From the NCBI GenBank assembly GCA_938033975.1, contig CALHKJ010000116.1, positions 1 to 17,578 of the forward strand: a stretch of 17,578 bases of DNA, read 5' to 3'. The position numbers and the translations under genes are program-made. Below are positions 1 through 8,389 of this stretch, piece by piece (position 1 is the first letter of the stretch; the number at the start of each line of letters is the position of its first letter). The stretch is from an uncultured Saprospiraceae bacterium (GTDB lineage Bacteria > Bacteroidota > Bacteroidia > Chitinophagales > Saprospiraceae). The notes under the pieces are model-generated. The model worked only from the letters and a program-made list of their open reading frames with translations, did not search any database and was not told the origin of the DNA.

Positions 1-836
1 TTATCTTGATCAATATCTTCTGGAAAATCTACTGCTTTTATTTTTTCATATCCTTTGGTCATCAATGGATTAGGTTTGTATTTGCTATAAAAATTACTAA
101 GCCAGAAATATCCATCTTTATCTTGTATCATTGACCGCACTGCAGGAACTCTACCATCAGGTAGGGTAGACAACTCGCTTTCTCCAAACCAAAGAAATGA
201 ATGACCATCATAACGAAATGCACCAGCAGTCTCTGTTCCAATCCAAATGTTCCCTTCCTTGTCTTTATCTATTCCATACACAGCATAAGGTTTATTCCCA
301 TTTTCTTCTGATGGAATATTTTTCATCTTTCCCTCAAAAGCCTTTGCTAGATTTTGTCTTGGTAGTTTTAATTCATACAAATTGCTGCCATCATATCTAA
401 ATAGATCATTGGCGTCATAACCAAACCACAAATCATTCTGCTCCAACTTCCATTCATTCTTTAAAGTGCTTATTGCTTGAAGGGTGGTAAACTCATTACC
501 ATCATACATACTGATACCGTTAGCTGTTTCGATATATAGAATATTATTATGATCTTCTTGTATTCCTCTGATGGTATTACTTGCCAATCCATCACTCGTG
601 GTAAATAACTCTAGCTCCTCACCGTCGTATCGATAAATACCCCTACCATTACTACCAAACCAATACTGATCTTTTGAATCTTGAAAAATAGTCCATATCT
701 GATCATCGAGTTGTGTGGTTGGCTTCTTAGCTTCCAGTGCTTTTAGCTCTTTTGAAGATTTAATTTTTTCCTTACAGGATATTATCATGCTTAGGCAAAT
801 TGAAAGAAAGAAAATAGCAAAGGTGGATTTAGTCAT
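1..836 (-). CDS. Two-component-regulator-type propeller lipoprotein, 5' part (runs off the window)
   Basis: This reading frame is open from an ATG at 836 down to base 3 with no stop, giving 278 residues; the 3' part lies outside the window. The N-terminus is a lipoprotein signal: a hydrophobic stretch at about residues 5-19, then IISC with the lipid-bearing Cys at 21. The mature part has repeats of the Reg_prop kind (W-x-G, then G-[IA]-x-R-Y-D-G): IWTIFQDSKDQYWFGSNG (about 47-64), GISMYDG (107-113), DLFRYDG (144-150), GNIWIG (185-190), GAFRYDG (205-211). These repeats form beta-propellers, often in sensor domains of hybrid histidine kinases, but no kinase part is visible and the lipid anchor points to an envelope protein. 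The ligand is unknown. The repeats and lipobox are seen directly; the envelope location is inferred. Confidence 0.85.
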   Translation of the reverse strand, partial: MTKSTFAIFFLSICLSMIISCKEKIKSSKELKALEAKKPTTQLDDQIWTIFQDSKDQYWFGSNGRGIYRYDGEELELFTTSDGLASNTIRGIQEDHNNILYIETANGISMYDGNEFTTLQAISTLKNEWKLEQNDLWFGYDANDLFRYDGSNLYELKLPRQNLAKAFEGKMKNIPSEENGNKPYAVYGIDKDKEGNIWIGTETAGAFRYDGHSFLWFGESELSTLPDGRVPAVRSMIQDKDGYFWLSNFYSKYKPNPLMTKGYEKIKAVDFPEDIDQD

Positions 837-967
837 ATTTTGATCAGTTTACTTGCAGTAAGTTAATATCATTTTTGCAGTATTTACTTTATTCTATTTG
901 TAAAGATGTTCATAAAAAGATATATTGAATTGGACTTTGACTGGATGATATTTTACAATTATTCATC

Positions 968-975
968 TAGCTTTG
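968..975 (+). promoter_or_regulatory. Possible -7 element for the Asp-box protein gene
   Basis: TAGCTTTG is an exact match to the Bacteroidota -7 consensus TAnnTTTG, 78 bases before the ATG at 1054. The nearest upstream TTTG (936-939) is 28 bases away, longer than the usual 19-23, so the -33 partner is poor. No other convincing signal was seen in the 217-base divergent region 837-1053. Confidence 0.25.
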
Positions 976-1053
976 TAAAGTATCTGTCAATTAACTCCAA
1001 AGGCAAGCTTTTTGGCTTACAACTGCTTTGTTTGTAATTATAAACTGTAAAAT

Positions 1054-3654
1054 ATGTTCAAAGCATCCATAATAACTCTAAGCTTATTTATATATGCCTT
1101 AACACTGCCGGCACAATCAGCTTATCCTTCGGATAGCGAAATATCAATCATTGTCGAAAAGCATAATTTTAGTGGGGGTGGATTTCAAAGTGATGTCACC
1201 ATTACTGATGATGGAATGACAGTTTATTCATCAGCAGATGTAGCCGGAATATTTAAGTCTACAGATGGAGGCTTGAGTTATAATAATATAAATGAAGGTC
1301 TGAAAAGTCCAAAGGTGGCTAGTCTTGTAATCACACCTGATAATGATCAAATTATATATGCTGGTACCGGAGACAAAGGTGGCTCTGGGGGCTTGTTTAG
1401 ATCAATTGATGGAGGAGAAAACTGGGTATTGACAGGAGATGGAGATAAGGCACAATTTGCTGGTAATCACTCTGATAAGAACCATCCAATACCAGTTGGT
1501 CATCCAAGGTCTAATGGAGATTTGATCATAGTAAAAGCTGGTACCAATCCATCGAGCTATATGGATGATATTGTGATAGCTGGAACATATAAAGATGGTG
1601 TCAAAATTTTCACACAAGGTGGTGAGCATGAGCACATCGCCTTGAATCCTGGTGGTTTTGTGAGATCAGTTGCTTTTCATCCTGATGTTCCAAACCTAGC
1701 TTATGCAGCCATACAATTTGGAGAAACTGCTCCAGAAGATAGTGGGATTTACGAAATTAGTTTTGGAAACTTAAATGATATAAGTTCTACTAATGTATAT
1801 CCAACAGCTCTACCTGAAGGCCTCACAGTTCTTGGTAACGGTCATGTCTATGCGGCAATTGGTGAAAATGGTATCGTAAAGTTTAATGGAACAACTTGGT
1901 TTCCTCAAAACTCAGGTTTATCTATAGGCAACAGTAATCGTCAATGGACAGCAGCTACAGGTTATGTTTCTGGATCAAATGATGTTGTTTATATTGGAAC
2001 AAATAATCTTGGAGGAAATGCAAACGGTTCAAATTATTCAAATATTTGGAGATCAGAAAATGGAGGTAATTCTTGGACAGAATTAGTTAATACCAACAAT
2101 GTTAATGATCAAATACTTGGTCAAACTTATGATTGGTGGTTTCGTATAGATGCATTCCCACAAGCTGGTTTAGGTCGTACCAATAGTGTTGTGAGTTCTA
2201 TTGATGTTGCGCTTGGCGCGAATGTCGGATCTACTATTGATGACATCATATACGTTTCTGGAAGGGGTGGAATATGGAAGTCTGAAAATGGTGGAAGCAC
2301 TTGGAATCCTGCAGTATATAATATGCAAGCTACAGCCAACAATGGAGTTGCAGTTAATCCCAGAGATCCCCAACAAGTTGTAATCGCAAATACAGATTTT
2401 GTACTTATCGAAACGAAAAATACTTTTGAAAATGATGATATCAAAAGAGATAAACCAAGTGGAGCAGAGTCTAGAGGCTATGATGTAGAATTTGATACCA
2501 TTGCCAAACAAGTAATCCTAAGCGTTGGAGATAGAGATACAAATAATCCTGGTGGAGGAGAAGTCTATATTAAGCAGGATTCTGATATCGGTACGAATGT
2601 AAATTGGATAAATACAAATTTGCAAGGAACAACTTCTGCTAATAACGGTAGAGTGCGTGCTATTTGCCACGGCTATCATAATGGAGGAATGCAGACTAGT
2701 CAGACAATTCTTGCTGCAGTAGAAGGGGAAGGAGTTTTTCGATACAAAAATGGTAATTGGACTAAGAGTACTGGTATCACAATAGGAAATACAAAGCGAA
2801 GTAATTTTGTCTGGCCTGATAATCAAAATAGAGGTGCAGTTTACTTGCTAGATTTAGATGCAGGTTTGTATCGTTCATTCAATGGTGGTCAAACATGGAC
2901 AAATATTTGGGATAGCATGCACTTCAATAATAACGATTTTTATAATACAGGTTATATTACTGCAGATGATAACGATCCATCTACTCTGTATATATCAATT
3001 CAAGGAGGTAGTAATTCCCCAATTGGAACTTCCTTTAAAGTTTATCGAATGACAGGTGCCAATAGCGGAACCTTTGGTCCACCGGGGTCAAGTGACATCC
3101 AAGATATTACAAAACACTCAGGAAATCTTGTTATTAAAAGACCTGGCCCGATTGTCTTTGGACAAGATGGAAGGCTTTGGTTGACTCAACAACAAAATTC
3201 TCCGAATGATATTGATGCAGGACTTTTTGTGATGGATGATCCCAAAAATGATACTAGCTTCAAAAATGTTACAACCAATGAATATCGAAATATTGCTATA
3301 CAGCCATCAGGTATTGATGCTTCTAGTGATGGTCATGTTTATATTTCACAGAATGGAACAGGTTTGGTAAAGGTGAAATATTCTGACAAAGCAAATATTG
3401 TTACCAGTGATGATTGTATAACTGTCTATGCTGATCCTAGCAATAGTATCTACACACTGAATGGAGATTTTTCTGATTACAATATTGAACTTGTACGTCC
3501 TGGTGGTTTTGTTTATGCAAATCTGAATGATAGTATAAGTGATGATGGAACTTCAGTAAGTGTAAATATTAATGAACTGCCTGTGGGAAGTTTTTTAATC
3601 AGAGTCATTGATCCAAGTAACAATCAAATGTTGGTTGAGAAAATAATCAAGTAA
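1054..3654 (+). CDS. Secreted Asp-box (BNR-like) beta-propeller protein with T9SS sorting domain
   Basis: The 866-residue protein has a signal peptide (hydrophobic residues 4-20, likely cleavage near AQSA at 20-23). Five Asp-boxes of the S-x-[DN]-x-G-x-[TS]-[WY] type are visible: STDGGLSY (69-76), SIDGGENW (117-124), SENGGNSW (334-341), SENGGSTW (410-417) and SFNGGQTW (608-615). Such boxes mark the blades of sialidase/VPS10/GH74-like propellers, but the fold alone does not set an enzymatic activity and no catalytic residues can be assigned. The last 75 or so residues resemble a type A T9SS C-terminal domain (VYADPSNSIYTL near the start, LPVGSFLIRVID and VEKIIK at the end). This would route the protein through the outer membrane to the surface or medium. 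The gene is monocistronic and converges on the SDR gene 9 bases away. Its substrate is unknown. Confidence 0.85.
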   Translation: MFKASIITLSLFIYALTLPAQSAYPSDSEISIIVEKHNFSGGGFQSDVTITDDGMTVYSSADVAGIFKSTDGGLSYNNINEGLKSPKVASLVITPDNDQIIYAGTGDKGGSGGLFRSIDGGENWVLTGDGDKAQFAGNHSDKNHPIPVGHPRSNGDLIIVKAGTNPSSYMDDIVIAGTYKDGVKIFTQGGEHEHIALNPGGFVRSVAFHPDVPNLAYAAIQFGETAPEDSGIYEISFGNLNDISSTNVYPTALPEGLTVLGNGHVYAAIGENGIVKFNGTTWFPQNSGLSIGNSNRQWTAATGYVSGSNDVVYIGTNNLGGNANGSNYSNIWRSENGGNSWTELVNTNNVNDQILGQTYDWWFRIDAFPQAGLGRTNSVVSSIDVALGANVGSTIDDIIYVSGRGGIWKSENGGSTWNPAVYNMQATANNGVAVNPRDPQQVVIANTDFVLIETKNTFENDDIKRDKPSGAESRGYDVEFDTIAKQVILSVGDRDTNNPGGGEVYIKQDSDIGTNVNWINTNLQGTTSANNGRVRAICHGYHNGGMQTSQTILAAVEGEGVFRYKNGNWTKSTGITIGNTKRSNFVWPDNQNRGAVYLLDLDAGLYRSFNGGQTWTNIWDSMHFNNNDFYNTGYITADDNDPSTLYISIQGGSNSPIGTSFKVYRMTGANSGTFGPPGSSDIQDITKHSGNLVIKRPGPIVFGQDGRLWLTQQQNSPNDIDAGLFVMDDPKNDTSFKNVTTNEYRNIAIQPSGIDASSDGHVYISQNGTGLVKVKYSDKANIVTSDDCITVYADPSNSIYTLNGDFSDYNIELVRPGGFVYANLNDSISDDGTSVSVNINELPVGSFLIRVIDPSNNQMLVEKIIK

Positions 3655-3663
3655 TTACTTTAG

Positions 3664-4623
3664 TTATTTTTGGCTAAGTTTAGTCTTTACTGTTTCACGA
3701 ATATCTCTAGGTTGATATCCTAAGTGATTACTCGCTTTACTATGATCATAGTATTGAAATGAGTTCAAAAGTTTGGCAGTACTGACATTTAGATTAAAAG
3801 GCCTTCTTGTTATACGTTCGCCTATTTCACTAAGTTTGCCTAAGGCAATCAACAGAAAACGAGGTAGCGGAATTAGAATAGCCTTTCGATTTTGCTCCTT
3901 GAGAATCAGTTTGTAAAATTCTTTAAAGCTGTAGTTTTTATTTGATAGAATATAGTTTTCTCCAGCTATTCCATTTTTAATGGCAGCAACAATAGCTTGC
4001 GAAACATCTCTTACATCGACTAGATTCTTTCCGCCTTTTGGGTAAAAAAGAACTTTCTTTTTTAAGCCTAAATGAAGTAATTTATTTGAGCTCTGGGCTC
4101 CAAGCATTGGATTGAGTATAAAAGTTGGATGCATTATTAGTACTTCCAAGCCATGATCTTCAAATGCAGATAGGGCAATTTGTTCTGCCTTTAATTTTGA
4201 ATTTATATAGTTCAAATTTATAGGAGATATCTTCAATTTACTTTCCTCAGTACCTGGTTTATTTTTGTCCCCACTGGTACAGGTGTTGGCAGTACTAACA
4301 AGTATAAATCTTTTGATCTTAGATTTAATTGAAGCATCAATTAGATTTTTTACTGCATTGGTGTTGATCAAGTTTTGCTTTGAATTATTGAAAGATCCCA
4401 TTTGTGTATTGGCAGCACAATGAATCACAATATCAATACCATGGAGTAAATCATCTCTTAGTTCGGAGTCAGACAAGTCCTGCATTTCTGCATTTACAGG
4501 AAAGTCAAATTTGAGTTTAGAAGGATTACGACTAATTCCTGTGATGTCATAACCAGTTTCGTAAGCAAGCTGTGCGAGATTGCTTCCTAAGAGCCCAGAT
4601 ATTCCAGTGATGAGTATTTTCAT
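3664..4623 (-). CDS. NAD(P)-dependent epimerase/dehydratase-like SDR
   Basis: This 319-residue extended short-chain dehydrogenase/reductase begins with a Rossmann TGISGLLG (residues 6-13, the TGxxGxxG dinucleotide motif). IVIHCAANT (65-73) is the adenine-ring-stabilising stretch, LVSTANT (108-114) supplies the catalytic Ser/Thr, and YINSK (139-143) is the YxxxK catalytic pair. HPTF (165-168) is the usual segment after the active site. The overall shape resembles dihydroflavonol-4-reductase-like or nucleoside-sugar epimerase members, and the sequence does not reveal the substrate. It lies 57 bases downstream of the MscS-like gene on the same strand and may be co-transcribed with it. The start is an ATG next to the GxxGxxG motif, as expected for full length. 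Confidence 0.88.
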   Translation of the reverse strand: MKILITGISGLLGSNLAQLAYETGYDITGISRNPSKLKFDFPVNAEMQDLSDSELRDDLLHGIDIVIHCAANTQMGSFNNSKQNLINTNAVKNLIDASIKSKIKRFILVSTANTCTSGDKNKPGTEESKLKISPINLNYINSKLKAEQIALSAFEDHGLEVLIMHPTFILNPMLGAQSSNKLLHLGLKKKVLFYPKGGKNLVDVRDVSQAIVAAIKNGIAGENYILSNKNYSFKEFYKLILKEQNRKAILIPLPRFLLIALGKLSEIGERITRRPFNLNVSTAKLLNSFQYYDHSKASNHLGYQPRDIRETVKTKLSQK

Positions 4624-4680
4624 TCGTACTCTAGAATTGGAAGCTCAATTTCTGTTTTAGAATGTTCTTTAATGAAATAA

Positions 4681-5532
4681 TCAATTTGAATCATTTTGGA
4701 TAGTCATAATTGGATAAGGGATATTAATCGATTCTGAATCAAATTTTTCTTTGATAAGCATAATTGCTTTACTTCTTGCCTGTATGAGACTAAATTTTTC
4801 TTCCGCTTGAATCCAAAACCTTACTTGGAAATTGATTGCACTATCACCAAAGGAGAGATAGTAGAATTCTATTTTGTCTTTTTTATAAGGAAATGCTTTT
4901 GCTATAGTTTCTTTGGTAATTGATTCTACATGCTTTAAATCTGACTCATAGCTAACTCCTGCTTCTAATACTACCCGCAGGTCTCTAGTTAAGCTATAAT
5001 TCTTATAAGGACTTTCTGAAATGGAATTATTGGGAATAACTACCAAATTATTGTCCATAGTCCTAATTTTTGTATCCCGTAAACTGATTGACTCAACGCT
5101 TCCACCAAAACCGTTGGTTTCTATAAAATCCCCAACATTGATATCGTCTTTTATTGAAAGCGAAATACCAGAAAAAGTATTTGAAAGCGTTCCTTGTACA
5201 GCAAGACCTACCGCAAGACCCACAACTCCCGCTCCTGCAATTAAAGAGTTTAATGCTTGATCTAAATTGAGAATACCAAGAGCTAGTATGATGCCTAGTA
5301 ATATGATGACGATTGAGATCGCACTACCAATGAGACTTCTTATTGAACTTTGCTTAATTCTCCCTCCAATTAAGTTTGTAATGCTCCTACTCAATCGCTT
5401 GGAAGCATACAATGAGATGACAAAAACCAATAGAGCAAGAATAAGATTAGGAGAGTTTACTATAAATGCATCAAACCATTCTAAAAGTTTATTTAAAAGG
5501 TTTTGTAAGGATAATTGAAATTGATCTTTCAT
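4681..5532 (-). CDS. MscS-family small-conductance mechanosensitive channel
   Basis: This inner-membrane channel opens under membrane tension during hypo-osmotic shock. Counting from the ATG at 5532 it has 283 residues, close to E. coli MscS. Two predicted membrane helices (about 28-43 and 63-87) are followed by the diagnostic Gly/Ala-rich pore helix AGAGVVGLAVGLAVQGTLSN (99-118). The beta domain follows, with GDFIETNGFGGSVESISLRD (134-153) and VVIPNNSISES (164-174). I chose the ATG at 5532 because GGAG sits 8 bases upstream of it; the frame also stays open to a TTG at 5553, which would add seven residues without a clear ribosome binding site. It is followed by the SDR gene and preceded by the TetR-type gene, all on the same strand. 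Confidence 0.93.
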   Translation of the reverse strand: MKDQFQLSLQNLLNKLLEWFDAFIVNSPNLILALLVFVISLYASKRLSRSITNLIGGRIKQSSIRSLIGSAISIVIILLGIILALGILNLDQALNSLIAGAGVVGLAVGLAVQGTLSNTFSGISLSIKDDINVGDFIETNGFGGSVESISLRDTKIRTMDNNLVVIPNNSISESPYKNYSLTRDLRVVLEAGVSYESDLKHVESITKETIAKAFPYKKDKIEFYYLSFGDSAINFQVRFWIQAEEKFSLIQARSKAIMLIKEKFDSESINIPYPIMTIQNDSN

Positions 5533-5633
5533 TTGAATACTCCGATTTGGCAAGCTTAAGATATAGAACTAAGGCTAATTTAGCTTAAAAAAATTCCTTT
5601 AATTGAATTTTTCTATACGGTATAAGACAATTT

Positions 5634-6311
5634 TTATTTTTTCAGCACGACTGAAAAAGCAAAATGGTTTACCATTACTTCTAGTTCTTCTACTCTTTTT
5701 CTTTTATTAAGGCTTGTTAATCTGGGTAGGTGCTCTGCATAGTAAAGTTGATTGTTTATCATTTCAAACAATGTCGAACCAAGACTTTTTGCATATTTAA
5801 AATCTGGGTTGATATCTTCGATAATAGCAGCCAGTTTACCTACTAATTCTTTGTAAGGGATATAAAAGCCGTATTTATTTACCTTGTCTACTCCCGATAT
5901 ATGATAGGTTTTTGAGCTTTCATTCATAATTATTTGAAAAAGTAAACTCTCATTTATGTACTCAGACAGTTGCGATTCGGAATTGGCATGAATCATGCAA
6001 TGTATAGCTCTCTCTAATTTCAGTTTGCTATCATCAAGATTCATAGTTTTTAAGTCAATTAAGTAAGTTACCCACTCCCAATACCAACATGTGAGATAAA
6101 TCAACAAAAATTGTTTATTTTCAAAATAGCGGTAAATTGACACCTCTGAGGATGACATTTTTGTGGCTAATTTCTTAAAAGTGAACTTTTCGTACCCAAG
6201 TTCGTCTATTAATTCAATAGCATTCTTTAATAATCTATGTCCATACTCAGAATCTTGTGGGTCCTTTAGAAAGAGTTTTTTAGGTAATTCAAACCTCAAT
6301 TTTAAAGACAT
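5634..6311 (-). CDS. TetR/AcrR-type transcriptional regulator
   Basis: The 225-residue protein has a TetR-like N-terminal DNA-binding domain. LLKNAIELIDELGYEKF (27-43) is helix 1, FTFKKLATKMSSSEVSIYRY (43-62) is the helix-turn-helix, and FENKQFLLIYLTCWYWEW follows as helix 4. The first 22 residues are an extra N-terminal arm. The C-terminal ligand domain is not recognisable at the sequence level, which is normal for the family. The gene diverges from the exporter operon with 121 bases between the starts, and a 15-bp near-palindrome lies in that gap at 6374-6388. It is therefore the likely repressor of the operon and possibly of itself. The effector is unknown. Confidence 0.88.
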   Translation of the reverse strand: MSLKLRFELPKKLFLKDPQDSEYGHRLLKNAIELIDELGYEKFTFKKLATKMSSSEVSIYRYFENKQFLLIYLTCWYWEWVTYLIDLKTMNLDDSKLKLERAIHCMIHANSESQLSEYINESLLFQIIMNESSKTYHISGVDKVNKYGFYIPYKELVGKLAAIIEDINPDFKYAKSLGSTLFEMINNQLYYAEHLPRLTSLNKRKRVEELEVMVNHFAFSVVLKK

Positions 6312-6373
6312 GTTGTAACTTTTTGTAAATATAGTAAGAAAAACTAAAACATTAATGGATGGTTGTCGTTTAT

Positions 6374-6388
6374 GTTAGTAATACTTAC
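6374..6388. promoter_or_regulatory. Candidate TetR-type operator palindrome
   Basis: GTTAGTAATACTTAC is a 15-bp odd-centred inverted repeat with 12 of 14 arm positions symmetric (GT-t-AGTA-A-TACT-t-AC). It sits between the divergent TetR-type gene and the exporter operon, where a local repressor would bind. A TATCTTTA at 6407-6414, one mismatch from the Bacteroidota -7 consensus, lies just downstream, but no matching -33 TTG is present at the right distance. Binding is inferred from position and symmetry only. Confidence 0.4.
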
Positions 6389-6432
6389 TTTATTAATTAT
6401 TTGTACTATCTTTAAACTAAAATTGAAACCAA

Positions 6433-6714
6433 ATGAAATTTATTATTAGAAATCAATCTGGCATATCAAATAAATATTTAAGATTTGCAAAGTGGAAAAT
6501 CAGAAAGTTGAGCAGAAAGTATGGTGGTCTTATTTATAGCGAGATTTATGTTAAAACTGTTTCCAAAAACCCCGAATTATACAAAGTGACTGTAAAAATG
6601 GGGGTGCCAGGTCCTGATATTGTTGTATCAGCACAATCAGACAACCTAAATTCTCTTTGGTCAGCACTTTCTTCCAAAATGAAAAGGCAATTAAGGAAAC
6701 TCAACGCAAAGTAA
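6433..6714 (+). CDS. Small RaiA/HPF-like (S30AE-type) ribosome-associated protein
   Basis: The protein is short (93 residues) and basic. Its layout fits the ribosomal S30AE fold used by hibernation factors HPF and RaiA: a first helix rich in Lys/Arg (YLRFAKWKIRKLSRKYGG, 15-32), a strand pair (SEIYVKTVSKNPELYKVTVK, 36-55) and then PDIVVSAQSDNLNSLWSAL. It ends in the basic helix SKMKRQLRKLNAK (81-93), comparable to the RQLRK-type ends of HPF. There is no long-HPF dimerisation domain. It opens the exporter operon and its stop is 4 bases before the ABC gene, so it is almost certainly co-transcribed with it. Family membership is a pattern-level judgement, and ribosome binding is inferred, not shown. 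Confidence 0.65.
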   Translation: MKFIIRNQSGISNKYLRFAKWKIRKLSRKYGGLIYSEIYVKTVSKNPELYKVTVKMGVPGPDIVVSAQSDNLNSLWSALSSKMKRQLRKLNAK

Positions 6715-6718
6715 TTTT

Positions 6719-8380
6719 ATGTCTCAAAAACTGACTCCTTTACAAAGGTTTCAACGATTATTAGCACTAGAGAAAAAGGACATTACCCAAGTTTATGTCT
6801 ATGCATTTTTTAATGGTGTTGTTAATCTAACTTTGCCTTTGGGTATTCAAGCTATCGTTAATTTAATACAAGGTGGTGAGCCTAATGCTTCATGGTACAT
6901 TCTTGTGACCTTTGTCATTATTGGTGTAGCTCTAACAGGAATTCTTCAATTGTTACAGTTAAGGATTGTGGAAAACTTGGCTCAACGGATATTTGGAAAC
7001 GCATCCTTTGAATTTGCACTAAGAATACCTAAAATAAAATATCAAGCCTTTAGAGATTACTATGGACCAGATCTTGCCAATCGTTTTTTTGATACACTTA
7101 CGATTCAAAAGGCATTACCAAAAATATTAATAGATTTTTCTTTAGGTCTTTTTCAAGTGATTGTAGGTTTGTTTGTACTTAGTCTTTACCATCCATTTTT
7201 TATCATATTTAGTGTGTTACTTTTAGTCGTTGTATATCTGATTATTGCAGCCACTGGACCAAGAGGGTTACGAACAAGTATTCAGGAGTCAACGGCAAAA
7301 TATAAAATTGCATTTTGGTTAGAAGAAATGGCAAGAAGTAAGCTTTCTTTTAAGTTGGCGAGCAATAATAAACTAGGTCTACGCAAAACAGATGAACATG
7401 TTGACACTTACTTAAAAGCTAGAGAAAATCACTTTAATGTTATAATTGCGCAGTCGGCTTACTTAATTGTATTCAAAGTTTTGGTTGCTTCGGGACTACT
7501 TATTACAGGTAGCATACTTGTGTTCAATGAGCAGATGAACATTGGTCAGTTTGTGGCAGCAGAAATTATAATCATCTTAATTATCGCCTCGGTGGAAAAA
7601 ATCATCAAAACGATTGAATCCATTTATGATATTCTTACAGCCTTAGAAAAAATTGGATTTGTCTTTGATAAGCCAATAGATGATTATGATGGAGTTACTC
7701 TTAAAGAATCAGATGATTCTTTTGAAGTATCTGCGGAAAATCTCTCTTATCGTTATGACAATGCAGCACAAGATACGCTCACAAATATAAATTTCACCAT
7801 ACCTACAAACAAATCAATCCTAATTTCAGGTCCTCCAAGTGCTGGAAAGTCAACCTTACTAAGACTTATATCAGGAATTTTGGAACCCGCAGATGGGATT
7901 ATAAAGTATAATGGTTTTCCAATAAAGTCATTAGATTTTGATGTGCTCAAAAGAGAAATTGGATTTTATTTAAGTAACAATGAAATATTCTTTGGAACGA
8001 TTTTAGAAAATATATCCATGGACCGTGAAAACGCAACTCCAGAAAATATTAATAGGGCAATTGCTTTGACTGGCTTGTCACCTTTTCTTGCAAAAATGCC
8101 TTTAGGCTTTAAAACTATTATTGATCCAGAAGGTAAAAAGACACCTTCGAATGTGCAAAATAGAATCTTACTAGCTAGAGCATTAGCAACCAATCCTAAA
8201 TTGTTGATCCTAGAAGATCCACTCGATCATATTGAAAGTCAAGAGAAAGAACAGATTGTCAAAGCGATTTGCTCAGAGGAAAATAGATGGAGCATCATTG
8301 TATCATCAGTAGATACTATATGGAATAAATATATCTCAGAAACCATCGAACTTAAGGATGGGCAAATTGTAAATAATTAA
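6719..8380 (+). CDS. ABC exporter subunit (fused TMD-NBD) with degenerate catalytic motifs
   Basis: This 553-residue half-transporter resembles type I secretion / HlyB-type exporters but lacks a C39 peptidase domain. Hydrophobic segments lie at about 25-48, 58-80, 136-158, 160-178, 240-266 and 275-292. The nucleotide-binding domain starts near 335 (FEVSAENLSYRY). Walker A is intact (GPPSAGKST, 371-379). Other motifs are not. The Q-loop glutamine aligns with S419, and TPSNV (475-479) stands where LSGGQ is expected before NRILLARAL. Walker B reads LLILED (495-500), with the usual D-E order reversed. The D-loop aspartate aligns with E506 and the H-loop histidine with S530. ATP binding looks possible but normal hydrolysis doubtful. 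It would act with the HlyD-type and TolC-type proteins downstream; the substrate is unknown. Confidence 0.88.
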   Translation: MSQKLTPLQRFQRLLALEKKDITQVYVYAFFNGVVNLTLPLGIQAIVNLIQGGEPNASWYILVTFVIIGVALTGILQLLQLRIVENLAQRIFGNASFEFALRIPKIKYQAFRDYYGPDLANRFFDTLTIQKALPKILIDFSLGLFQVIVGLFVLSLYHPFFIIFSVLLLVVVYLIIAATGPRGLRTSIQESTAKYKIAFWLEEMARSKLSFKLASNNKLGLRKTDEHVDTYLKARENHFNVIIAQSAYLIVFKVLVASGLLITGSILVFNEQMNIGQFVAAEIIIILIIASVEKIIKTIESIYDILTALEKIGFVFDKPIDDYDGVTLKESDDSFEVSAENLSYRYDNAAQDTLTNINFTIPTNKSILISGPPSAGKSTLLRLISGILEPADGIIKYNGFPIKSLDFDVLKREIGFYLSNNEIFFGTILENISMDRENATPENINRAIALTGLSPFLAKMPLGFKTIIDPEGKKTPSNVQNRILLARALATNPKLLILEDPLDHIESQEKEQIVKAICSEENRWSIIVSSVDTIWNKYISETIELKDGQIVNN

Positions 8381-8389
8381 ATATTTATC

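Noticed and set aside
197..400. Plus-strand open frame of 67 codons
   Set aside because: It is antisense to the lipoprotein gene, whose frame is open across the whole 1-836 stretch and encodes clear repeats.
2127..2511. Minus-strand open frames of 105 and 113 codons inside the Asp-box protein gene
   Set aside because: Both lie antisense to a clearly coding gene with signal peptide, repeats and sorting domain; their translations show no recognisable domain and start from no plausible ribosome binding site.
3649..3660. Palindrome AAGTAATTACTT at the convergent gene ends, considered as a terminator
   Set aside because: It is a perfect 12-bp palindrome but AT-rich with no loop and no proper T tract, and it partly lies inside the coding end; not a convincing intrinsic terminator.
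5533..5553. TTG at 5553 as the start of the MscS-like gene
   Set aside because: The ATG at 5532 has GGAG at a good distance and gives a normal family length; the extra seven residues add no recognisable feature.
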